From Aeromonas veronii (GTDB taxonomy: Bacteria; Pseudomonadota; Gammaproteobacteria; Enterobacterales; Aeromonadaceae): a stretch of 64,000 nt of DNA. The first letter of the stretch is position 1. Each line of letters starts with the position of its first letter. Positions 56,221 to 64,000 of the stretch are shown in pieces. Made by a program: the position numbers and the translations under genes. The notes beneath the pieces are model-generated. The model ran no database searches and was not told where the DNA came from. It saw only the letters and a list, made by a program, of their open reading frames with translations. The stretch lies in assembly GCA_041319085.1 (NCBI GenBank), contig CP101033.1, positions 3,374,501 to 3,438,500 of the forward strand. The letters run 5' to 3'.

Positions 56221-57144
56221 ATGAACGAATCATTGATTGTGCTAGGGATTTTTGTATTTCTGGTCATCGCCACCCTGAGTGCCGGTATCAAGATAGTGCC
56301 ACAGGGCTTCAACTGGACCGTGGAGCGCTTCGGCCGCTACACCCGCACCCTGACCCCGGGCCTCAACCTGTTGATCCCCTATGTGGATCGGGTCGGCCAC
56401 AAGATCATCATGATGGAGCAGGTACTGGACATCCCGGCACAAGAGGTGATCTCCCGCGATAACGCCAACGTCACCATCGACGCCATCAGCTTTGTGCAGG
56501 TGGTGGATGCTCGCAAAGCGGGTTACGAGGTCAACGATCTCACCAGCGCTATCCGCAACCTCACCATGACCAATATGCGGACCGTGCTCGGCGCCATGGA
56601 GCTGGACGAGATGCTCTCCCAGCGTGACACCATCAACGAGAAGCTGCTGCGCACCATGGATGCCGCCACCGCCCCCTGGGGCATCAAGGTGACCCGCATC
56701 GAGATTAAAGATGTGCGCCCGCCGCTGGCACTGGTCGAAGCGATGAACGCCCAGATGAAGGCCGAGCGCCAGAAACGGGCCGAGGTTCTGGAAGCCGAAG
56801 GGGTGCGCCAGTCCAAGATCCTCAAAGCCGAGGGTGAGAAGCAGTCCCAGATCCTCAAAGCCGAAGGTGAGCGCCAAGCCGCCTTCCTCGCCGCCGAAGC
56901 GCGGGAGCGGGCTGCCGAGGCGGAAGCCAAGGCGACCCATATGGTCTCCCAGGCCATCGCCGCCGGGGATCTGCAGGCCATCAACTACTTCGTGGCCCAG
57001 AAATACACCGAAGCGCTGGCCCGCATCGGTGAAGGGCCCAACAGCAAGATCATCATGATGCCGCTGGAAGCGGGCAGCCTGATTGGCTCGGTGGCTGGCA
57101 TGGCCGAGCTGTTCAACAAAGATGGCAAGGGCAGCAAGTCATGA
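56221..57144 (+). CDS. qmcA: SPFH-domain membrane protein QmcA
   Basis: About 307 residues. One N-terminal TM (about 4-22), the SPFH/band-7 domain ([39 protein letters not shown]) and an Ala/Glu-rich coiled coil with a repeated (Q)ILKAEGE unit. Flotillin-like scaffold of the inner membrane. AAGGAG spacing favours ATG 56221 over 56218. Overlaps its NfeD partner by 4 nt. Confidence 0.94.
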   Translation: MNESLIVLGIFVFLVIATLSAGIKIVPQGFNWTVERFGRYTRTLTPGLNLLIPYVDRVGHKIIMMEQVLDIPAQEVISRDNANVTIDAISFVQVVDARKAGYEVNDLTSAIRNLTMTNMRTVLGAMELDEMLSQRDTINEKLLRTMDAATAPWGIKVTRIEIKDVRPPLALVEAMNAQMKAERQKRAEVLEAEGVRQSKILKAEGEKQSQILKAEGERQAAFLAAEARERAAEAEAKATHMVSQAIAAGDLQAINYFVAQKYTEALARIGEGPNSKIIMMPLEAGSLIGSVAGMAELFNKDGKGSKS

Positions 57145-57596
57145 CAGCCCTGTTCGAGGGGCTGACCCACTGGCACTGGTTGGGGCTCGGCTTCATTCTG
57201 CTGGCCATCGAGGTGCTCGGCTCGGTGGGCTTCTTGCTCTGGACCGGCATCGCCGCGCTGGAAGTGGGCCTGCTGCTGCTGGTTTGGCCCTTTGGCTGGC
57301 AGGCGCAGCTGCTGCTGTTTGCGGTGCAATCCCTGCTCACCACCTGGGCCTGGTGGCGCTGGCAGCACCAGCGCGACAACTCGGGTCAGGATGCCGCCAG
57401 TACCATCAACGAGCGGATGCAGAGTTATATGGGCCGCGAGCTGACCCTGCTGGATGATGTCGTGCAAGGCACCAGCCGGGTGCATCTGGACGACACGGTC
57501 TGGACGGTGCGCTGCGACGAGTCGCTACCAGCGGGCAGCAAGGTCAGGGTGGTGGGAGCCGACTCCCATATCCTGCTGGTTGAACCCCGTCACTGA
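57141..57596 (+). CDS. NfeD-family membrane protein
   Basis: 151 residues. Hydrophobic N-terminal helices (about 14-70) followed by a C-terminal OB-fold ([39 protein letters not shown]). NfeD proteins accompany SPFH proteins; the ATGA overlap with qmcA and the E. coli qmcA-ybbJ pair support a joint role in membrane quality control. Confidence 0.93.
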   Translation: MTALFEGLTHWHWLGLGFILLAIEVLGSVGFLLWTGIAALEVGLLLLVWPFGWQAQLLLFAVQSLLTTWAWWRWQHQRDNSGQDAASTINERMQSYMGRELTLLDDVVQGTSRVHLDDTVWTVRCDESLPAGSKVRVVGADSHILLVEPRH

Positions 57597-57618
57597 CGCC
57601 GCGCTGCCATCGAACCAT

Positions 57619-57650
57619 CAAAAAGCCCGCGATCGCTCGCGGGCTTTTGT
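57619..57650. terminator. bidirectional terminator
   Basis: AAAAGCCCGCGA (57621-57632) and TCGCGGGCTTTT (57637-57648) with a TCGC loop. It serves nfeD on the plus strand and the 32-residue gene on the minus strand. Confidence 0.93.
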
Positions 57651-57665
57651 CTCTCTGGCTACCAC

Positions 57666-57764
57666 TCAGGTGCGCATCAGGTTGAGCTGGCTGACCAGCC
57701 CGGTCAGCAGAAACAGCCCCATGGTCAGGCACAACAACTTGAACTTGAGGAAACGTCGCTTCAT
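57666..57764 (-). CDS. 32-residue single-pass membrane peptide
   Basis: MKRRFLKFKLLCLTMGLFLL then TGLVSQLNLMRT-stop. A basic N-terminus followed by one hydrophobic helix fits a type II small membrane protein. ATAAGG stands about 9 nt before the ATG, TATACT lies about 40 bp upstream as a -10 candidate, and a strong terminator begins 16 nt past the stop. A longer in-frame ORF to 57911 overlaps the nadA promoter and is not preferred. Function unknown. Confidence 0.6.
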   Translation of the reverse strand: MKRRFLKFKLLCLTMGLFLLTGLVSQLNLMRT

Positions 57765-57903
57765 GCGACAACGCCTTATGGCCGCGTGACAACGAATGAC
57801 TGGAGTATATTCGCCCACTTGCACCTCACCGGATTTGTGATGGGTTTGTCGTCGGCTTCTGGTTATAATTTTGGCCTTCCCCAGCGTTGATGGAACAGTC
57901 GCA

Positions 57904-58977
57904 ATGAGCAATGCACTGAGCAGTGTCCCGCCGGTAGTCGCGATGGACTACCCCTTTCCGGCCAAACCGCTTCCCCTGAGTGCCGAACAGAGAACGACCT
58001 TGACCACAGAAATCAAGGCGCTGCTCAAGGAGCGCAAGGCGGTACTGATTGCCCACTACTACACGGATCCCGAGATCCAGGCACTGGCCGAAGCCACCGG
58101 CGGTTTCGTTGGTGACTCACTGGAGATGGCCCGCTTTGGCCGCGATCACGAGGCGCAGACCCTGATCGTTGCCGGGGTGCGCTTCATGGGCGAAACCTCC
58201 AAGATCCTGAGCCCTTACAAGCGGGTACTGATGCCGACCCTGGAGGCCGAATGCTCCCTAGATCTGGGCTGCCCCATCGAGCAGTTCTCTGCCTTCTGCG
58301 ATGCCAACCCGGATCATACCGTGGTGGTCTATGCCAATACCTCGGCCGCGGTCAAAGCGCGGGCTGACTGGGTGGTGACCTCCAGCATCGCGCTGGAGAT
58401 CGTCGAGCACCTCGACAGCCAGGGTCACAAGATCATCTGGGGCCCGGACCGTCACCTCGGGGCCTATATCGAGAAGAAGACCGGTGCCGAGATGCTGCGC
58501 TGGCAGGGCCACTGCATCGTCCACGACGAGTTCAAGGCCCGCGCCCTGCGCGAGCTGAAAGAGCAGAATCCGGATGCCGCTGTGCTAGTTCATCCGGAAT
58601 CCCCCGCCTCGGTGATCGAGCTGGCCGATGCGGTGGGCTCCACCAGTCAGCTGATCAAAGCGGCCAAGGAGTTGCCCCAACAGAAGCTGATCGTGGCGAC
58701 CGATCGGGGCATCTTCTACAAGATGCAGCAGGCCTGTCCGGAGAAAGAGATGGTGGAAGCACCGACCGGTGGCGATGGCGCCACCTGCCGCAGCTGCGCC
58801 CACTGCCCCTGGATGGCGATGAACGGTCTGGTGGCGATCAAGGAGGCCCTCACCGACGGAGCCGAACGCCACGAGATCCATGTCGACGAAGATCTGCGAG
58901 TCAAGGCCCTCATCCCGCTCGACCGGATGCTCAACTTCGCCGCCGAGCTCAAGCTCAAGACCCAGGGCAATGCCTGA
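57904..58977 (+). CDS. nadA: quinolinate synthase A
   Basis: 357 residues. Condenses iminoaspartate with dihydroxyacetone phosphate to quinolinate for NAD synthesis. The three conserved Cys for the 4Fe-4S cluster are in [20 protein letters not shown] and [13 protein letters not shown]; the motif [10 protein letters not shown] is also present. ATG 57904 is used; the 11 codons before it are not conserved. A TATAAT (57864-57869) sits 35 bp upstream. Confidence 0.96.
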   Translation: MSNALSSVPPVVAMDYPFPAKPLPLSAEQRTTLTTEIKALLKERKAVLIAHYYTDPEIQALAEATGGFVGDSLEMARFGRDHEAQTLIVAGVRFMGETSKILSPYKRVLMPTLEAECSLDLGCPIEQFSAFCDANPDHTVVVYANTSAAVKARADWVVTSSIALEIVEHLDSQGHKIIWGPDRHLGAYIEKKTGAEMLRWQGHCIVHDEFKARALRELKEQNPDAAVLVHPESPASVIELADAVGSTSQLIKAAKELPQQKLIVATDRGIFYKMQQACPEKEMVEAPTGGDGATCRSCAHCPWMAMNGLVAIKEALTDGAERHEIHVDEDLRVKALIPLDRMLNFAAELKLKTQGNA

Positions 58978-58997
58978 TTACCGCAGTCACAAGATGC

Positions 58998-59028
58998 AAA
59001 GAGGGCTCCCGCGGGAGCCCTCTTTATT
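58998..59028. terminator. bidirectional terminator between nadA and yeaD
   Basis: AAAGAGGGCTCCC / GGGAGCCCTCTTT followed by ATTTAT; a symmetrical A/T flank serves both convergent genes. Confidence 0.9.
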
Positions 59029-59047
59029 TATCTGAACCGGATCCGGC

Positions 59048-59914
59048 TCAGATGATCACGGTGGAGAGGCTGTGCTCCTCATCCGGCGCAACGGTCACAC
59101 CCGCATCACCGGCGATGGCGGCCTCGACGCAGAGCATGGTGCGATAGCCATCGTCGCTCATGTCGGCCATGGCGGTGGCCCCTTCCAGCCAGGGGGTCCA
59201 GACCACAGTGCTGTCATGATTGCCGCTCACCACCCGGATCTCGCGCTCGCCATCCTTGATGATTACCAGCGCTTCAGGCTGCCAGTAGATCCGATCCAGC
59301 GGCCCGTTCAGGGTCAAAGCACCCTGCTGCTGGCCATTCAGACCGGTCAGCTTGTCGGCATAGGGCTCGCCCAGACCGGTCACGCTCACCGCTTCCGGTG
59401 CGCTTATCTGCAAATAGGTATGCAGCGCACCGCTATAAGTCAGCGGCTGGGCGCCGGTGTTGCGAGTGGTCAGCACCAGCGAAAGCTCCTTGCCAACCAG
59501 CACATCCAGCTCCAACTCGAAGGGGTGATCCCACAGGGTACGGGTCGCATCGCTGTCGCGCAGAGAGAGATGGACCAGGGTGCCATCGGCGTGATCGGAG
59601 ACCCCATCCAGCATCCAGAGCGTGGTGCGGGCAAAACCGTGAGCGGGCTTACCGCTACCGACACGGGCTGGCGCCGGGCCAAACCAGGGCCAGCAGATCG
59701 GGATACCGCCGCGAACAGGCTTGCTGCCATCCAGCACCGCCTTGTCACTCAACCAGATGGAGGCTGGCTCGCCATGACGCTGATAGCTCAGCACATGGGC
59801 GCCAAACAGGCTGATCTCGGCCTTGGCATAGTCGTTGTTGATGGTGATAACCGGCAGACCGGCCGCATTGTTGGCAAGCTTGCAGTTGGCTGTCAGGGGA
59901 CGAATGGATTGCAT
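59048..59914 (-). CDS. yeaD: glucose-6-phosphate 1-epimerase family protein
   Basis: 288 residues, aldose-1-epimerase-like beta sandwich. Motifs SLFGAHVLSYQRHGE, GGIPICWPWFGP, KPAHGFARTTLWML and ALHTYLQIS. Interconverts anomers of hexose 6-phosphates. AGGAGTCCAC precedes the ATG; a longer frame starts five codons earlier. Downstream of gapA, as in E. coli, beyond a terminator. Confidence 0.93.
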   Translation of the reverse strand: MQSIRPLTANCKLANNAAGLPVITINNDYAKAEISLFGAHVLSYQRHGEPASIWLSDKAVLDGSKPVRGGIPICWPWFGPAPARVGSGKPAHGFARTTLWMLDGVSDHADGTLVHLSLRDSDATRTLWDHPFELELDVLVGKELSLVLTTRNTGAQPLTYSGALHTYLQISAPEAVSVTGLGEPYADKLTGLNGQQQGALTLNGPLDRIYWQPEALVIIKDGEREIRVVSGNHDSTVVWTPWLEGATAMADMSDDGYRTMLCVEAAIAGDAGVTVAPDEEHSLSTVII

Positions 59915-59947
59915 GTGGACTCCTGTCATCAGGGGAAACCGAAAAAC

Positions 59948-59974
59948 AAAAAGGCGGCCAATGGCCGCCTTTTT
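59948..59974. terminator. terminator between gapA and yeaD
   Basis: AAAAAGGCGGCC (59948-59959) and GGCCGCCTTTTT (59963-59974) with a 3-nt loop; works on both strands and should separate the abundant gapA mRNA from yeaD. Confidence 0.9.
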
Positions 59975-60000
59975 TAAGCTACGCGATTGCGCATCCCAAA

Positions 60001-61002
<1,002 letters not shown>

Positions 61003-61042
61003 TTACCTAACTGTTCAGTAGTCAAAGAAAATTCCGCTTGTA

Positions 61043-61070
61043 AATTTACTAGAACTCTCCGGTGAGTCAA
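61043..61070 (-). promoter_or_regulatory. promoter of gapA
   Basis: On the minus strand TTGACT (complement 61065-61070), 16-bp spacer, TAAATT (complement 61043-61048), about 47 bp before the ATG. Confidence 0.6.
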
Positions 61071-61345
61071 CCAACATTCTGTCTGAAATTGCGCTATATC
61101 ATGAAAATCTGTGAAATTAATTTTCTGTTTATGTAACTGATTACCACGTTTTGACGAAAAAAGTGCCAGATCGTGGCATCGCGCAGATATCAACAATAGT
61201 GCCTACTCGGTCACACAACCATTCACAGAGATATGTAAAAATGTGCGCGGTTTAGCATGGCCAAAGAGCCACTGTTCAAGTACCACCCCATAAAAAACAA
61301 ACAAAGAATAGTACAGATAGAATCCACAGCGGGAATTCTCAAACT
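61071..61345. other. AT-rich control region between gapA and malQ
   Basis: No gene is seen. It must hold the malQ promoter. Half-sites TGTGA and TCACA occur (for example CTGTGAAATTAATTT on the plus strand) but none forms a convincing CRP palindrome, and no clear MalT box (GGGGA[TG]GAGG) was found. Confidence 0.35.
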
Positions 61346-63535
61346 ATGACCACCCTGATTGAACAGCTGGCTGCCGCAAAAGGTATCGCCAGCGAGTATG
61401 TCGATGCCTGGGGCCACCCGGCCCAGGTATCTGAAGAGAGCAAGGCCGCCATGCTGGGCGCCATGGGCTACCGCGTCGATGATGAGGCCGCACTGGTGCA
61501 GCAACTGGAAGAGGAGCATCGCCAGCACTGGCTGCGGGCGCTGGATCCTGTGATGGTGGTTCGCACCGGCGATGCCGTTACCCTTGAGGTTCGCCTCCCC
61601 ATCGAATTCGTCAACGATGCCCTCACCTGGCAGCTCCAGCAGGAGCAGGGTGCGGTGCTGTCCGGTCAATTCACCCCCATCGAGGGTGAGCTGGTCGGGG
61701 TGGCCGAATTTGAGGAGATGGAGTGCCAGGCCTATCGCGTCACCCTGGAGATGGCCCCGGAGCTGGGTTATCACCAGCTGGTGCTGCTGGAAGAGGGCAA
61801 TGACGAGCCACTGGCCACCATGCGCCTCATCGTCGCCCCAAAGGCCTGCTACAAACAGCCACCGATTGCCGATGGCCGCAAGGTATGGGGCCCGAGCGTG
61901 CAGCTCTACTGCCTGCGCAGCCGCCACAACTGGGGCATCGGTGATTTCAGCGATCTGGGCCAACTGGTCGAGAACGCCGCCGCCTGGGGCGCCCACTTCG
62001 TCGGCCTCAACCCCATCCACGCCCTCTATCCGGCCAATCCGGAGAGCGCCAGCCCCTACAGCCCCTCTTCCCGTCGCTGGCTCAACGTGGCCTATATCAA
62101 TGTGGAAGCGGTGCCCGAATTCCAGCAGAGCGATCGCCTGAAAGCGGACGTGGCGAGCCCTGCCTTCCAGCAACATCTGGCCGATCTCCGCGCCAAGGAG
62201 AACGTCGATTACACCGGCGTGATCCAGACCAAACTCGGTATACTGCGTCAGGTGTTCGACGAAGCAAGCCTTGGCGCCGAGCGTCAGGCCGCCTTTGATG
62301 CCTTCGTGGCCGCCGGTGGCGACAGCCTGCAACAGCAGGCGGCATTTGATGCCCTGCAGGCCCACTTCTACGCCAAGGGCGAAAACGCCTGGGGCTGGCC
62401 GGTATGGCCGCAGGAGCTGCGCGATTACCACAACCCTGCCGTTGCCGCCTGGATGGCCGAGCACCCGCAAGATGTCAACTTCTACCTCTATCTGCAGTTC
62501 CTGGCTGACGAGCAGCTGGCGCACGCCGATGCCCGCGCCAAGGCCTCCGGCATGGTGATGGGGATCTACCGCGATCTGGCAGTGGGCGTCTCCGAAGGCT
62601 CCACCGAGATCTGGGCCAACCAGGATCTCTACTGCCCGAAAGCCTCGGTCGGTGCGCCGCCCGATATCCTTGGCCCGCTCGGTCAGAATTGGGGCCTGCC
62701 CCCGATGAACCCGAACAAGCTGTTTGAAGCGGCCTACCAGCCGATGGTGGACTTGTTCCGTGCCAACATGCGCTCATGCGGCGCACTGCGTATCGACCAC
62801 GTGATGGCCTTGCTGCGCCTGTGGTGGGTACCGCCAGGAGCCTCCGCCGCCAAGGGCGCCTACATCTACTATCCGGTCAACGATCTGCTGGGCATTCTGG
62901 CCCTCGAATCCCACCGTAATCAATGCCTGCTGATCGGCGAGGATCTGGGCACCGTGCCGGAGGGGATCGACGTGACCCTGAAAGAGAACGGCGTCCACTC
63001 CTACAAGGTGTTCTTCTTCGAGCGATCCAAGGCGGATGGCGGCTTTATCTCCCCGGCGCACTACACCGAGCAGGCGATGTCGGCCCTGACCACCCACGAC
63101 ATGCCGACCCTCAAGGGCTTCTGGCACTGCGACGATCTGGCGCTCGGCCGTCAACTGGGTCTGTATCCGGATGAAGATGTATTGAAGACTCTGTATGCTG
63201 ATCGTCACCAGGCTAAACAGCGGATCCTCGACAGCTTGCATGCCCACAAGGTCATCTCTGACAACATCAGTCATGACGTGAACTGGGTCGGCATGAACAC
63301 CGAACTCAACCACGGTCTGCAGATCCACATGTCCCGCGGCAGCTGCGCCCTGTTCAGTACCCAGCTGGAAGACTGGCTGGAGATGGACAAGCCGGTCAAC
63401 GTACCGGGAACCAGTTACGAATACCCCAACTGGCGCCGCAAGCTCTCCGCTGATCTGGAAGATATTTTTGCCAATGAGGCACTCAAGGCACTGGCTGGCA
63501 AGATGAGCCAGGCCCGTGATGAGGCCAGTCGTTGA
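61346..63535 (+). CDS. malQ: 4-alpha-glucanotransferase (amylomaltase)
   Basis: 729 residues, GH77, full length for the long gammaproteobacterial form. Motifs VQLYCLRSRHNWGIGDFSDL, SPYSPSSRRWLNVAYINVE, LRIDHVMALLRLWWVPPG (nucleophile Asp), LIGEDLGTVP (acid/base Glu) and TTHDMPTLKGFW. Transfers maltodextrin segments in the cytosol. Followed by a UUCG hairpin and glgB, linking maltodextrin use with glycogen synthesis. Confidence 0.96.
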   Translation: MTTLIEQLAAAKGIASEYVDAWGHPAQVSEESKAAMLGAMGYRVDDEAALVQQLEEEHRQHWLRALDPVMVVRTGDAVTLEVRLPIEFVNDALTWQLQQEQGAVLSGQFTPIEGELVGVAEFEEMECQAYRVTLEMAPELGYHQLVLLEEGNDEPLATMRLIVAPKACYKQPPIADGRKVWGPSVQLYCLRSRHNWGIGDFSDLGQLVENAAAWGAHFVGLNPIHALYPANPESASPYSPSSRRWLNVAYINVEAVPEFQQSDRLKADVASPAFQQHLADLRAKENVDYTGVIQTKLGILRQVFDEASLGAERQAAFDAFVAAGGDSLQQQAAFDALQAHFYAKGENAWGWPVWPQELRDYHNPAVAAWMAEHPQDVNFYLYLQFLADEQLAHADARAKASGMVMGIYRDLAVGVSEGSTEIWANQDLYCPKASVGAPPDILGPLGQNWGLPPMNPNKLFEAAYQPMVDLFRANMRSCGALRIDHVMALLRLWWVPPGASAAKGAYIYYPVNDLLGILALESHRNQCLLIGEDLGTVPEGIDVTLKENGVHSYKVFFFERSKADGGFISPAHYTEQAMSALTTHDMPTLKGFWHCDDLALGRQLGLYPDEDVLKTLYADRHQAKQRILDSLHAHKVISDNISHDVNWVGMNTELNHGLQIHMSRGSCALFSTQLEDWLEMDKPVNVPGTSYEYPNWRRKLSADLEDIFANEALKALAGKMSQARDEASR

Positions 63536-63565
63536 GACGCTGTCTCTCACCGCGCTCTCACCTCA

Positions 63566-63593
63566 ATCCACTCCGGCTTCGGCCGGAGTGGAT
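63566..63593 (+). other. UUCG-capped hairpin between malQ and glgB
   Basis: ATCCACTCCGGC-TTCG-GCCGGAGTGGAT, twelve pairs closed by a C(UUCG)G tetraloop, an exceptionally stable fold, without a T-run. It probably protects the malQ mRNA end or separates expression of the two genes without full termination. Confidence 0.7.
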
Positions 63594-63617
63594 GCTCTGT
63601 CATGAAAGGAAATCTCG

Positions 63618-64000
63618 ATGCTCGTTGAACGTTTGGTTGCTGCCCGCTGTTCCGATCCCTTCTCTCACTTAGGCCTCTCGGCCAATCCGGATGGGCCCGG
63701 CCTCAAACTGACCGCCTGGTTGCCTGATGCCCTCGAAGTTCGCGTCAAGGATCTCAAGTCGGGCAAAGTCGTTGCCACCCTGGCGCCCACCGATGAATCG
63801 GGTCTTTTTGAAACTGTTTTCACCCGCCGTAAAAACACCTTCCCCTACCAGCTGATCGCCAGCTACCGAGATGCCACCACCGAGGTCATCGACCCCTATC
63901 AGTTTCAGGATGCCGCCTGGGCAGGCCTGGCCGAACTGACCGCCCAGCCGGAAAACCTCTACCACACCCTTGGCGCCCAGCTGCGCACCGTGGCGTATCT
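63618..64000 (+). CDS. glgB: 1,4-alpha-glucan branching enzyme, N-terminal part
   Basis: Open from ATG 63618 to the right edge without a stop (127 codons inside). AAAGGAAATCTCG precedes the ATG. The translation MLVERLVAARCSDPFSHLGL...LTAWLPDALEVRVKD, with FPYQLIASY and VIDPYQFQD, matches the N1 beta-sandwich domain that precedes the catalytic part of GlgB. The enzyme makes alpha-1,6 branches in glycogen. Truncated by the window only. Confidence 0.88.
   Translation, partial: MLVERLVAARCSDPFSHLGLSANPDGPGLKLTAWLPDALEVRVKDLKSGKVVATLAPTDESGLFETVFTRRKNTFPYQLIASYRDATTEVIDPYQFQDAAWAGLAELTAQPENLYHTLGAQLRTVAY

Noticed and set aside
61071..61345. CRP and MalT sites upstream of malQ
   Set aside because: Only half-sites of the CRP motif and no good MalT box; not enough to call.

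Overview
The window looks like a gammaproteobacterial chromosome, most probably Aeromonas. Coding density is high and most genes are visibly GC-rich. Gene order follows enterobacterial/Vibrio core synteny: gpt-frsA-crl-proBA, lptD-surA-pdxA-rsmA-apaGH, pcnB-folK-panBC, dksA-gluQ, sfsA-thpR // hrpB-mrcB, and gapA-yeaD. The protein sequences sit between Vibrio and Enterobacteriaceae. The genus assignment is inference from protein similarity and synteny; no search was run.

Layout. 1-4 kb: 5' end of gltX, a chemoreceptor, an OapA/LysM-like cell-envelope protein and a cold-shock gene. 4.1-4.9 kb: six identical tRNA-Gly(GCC) genes in tandem plus one decayed copy. 5-8.6 kb: orn, then rsgA-psd and three small genes. 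8.7-18.6 kb: proBA, crl, frsA, gpt, pepD, djlA and the MurU/AmgK muropeptide-recycling pair. 18.8-25.6 kb: the outer-membrane biogenesis/ribosome operon lptD-surA-pdxA-rsmA-apaG-apaH. 25.9-31.4 kb: pantothenate/folate/polyadenylation operon, then gluQ and dksA. 31.5-40.7 kb: sfsA, thpR, hrpB, mrcB, ppa and small secreted proteins. 40.9-44.9 kb: a zinc-related cluster (ytfJ, a small Cys/His protein, a His-rich periplasmic protein, an ABC ATPase and permease, a DUF3299 protein) behind a Zur-box-like palindrome. 49.7-56 kb: sulfate assimilation cysG-cysD-cysN-SLC13 permease-cysC. 56.2-64 kb: qmcA/nfeD, nadA, yeaD, gapA, malQ and the start of glgB.

The only clearly accessory stretch is about 46.1-49.65 kb. 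It is AT-rich and wedged between a conserved gene (45.0-45.9 kb) and cysC. It contains a putative AbiC-type phage-abortive-infection gene, a Zn-ribbon protein followed by what reads as a Vibrio-cholerae-repeat (VCR) type integron attC site missing its 3' arm, two ~227-bp direct repeats that each begin with a GTAG-type REP palindrome, and between them a Zn-ribbon membrane protein, a 52-aa Gly/Ser-rich ORF and a divergent small regulator-like gene with a palindromic operator candidate. No integrase is present, so this looks like an integrase-less cassette fragment (CALIN-like) of defensive or unknown function.

A second theme is partial tandem duplication. The VF530-family gene 3' end, the apaH 3' end (three units), the pcnB upstream region (three 89-bp units) and the SLC13/cysC junction all carry decayed local duplications. 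Two well-formed small ORFs that are easy to miss (29 aa at 14.1 kb and 32 aa at 57.7 kb) have their own Shine-Dalgarno sequences and terminators.
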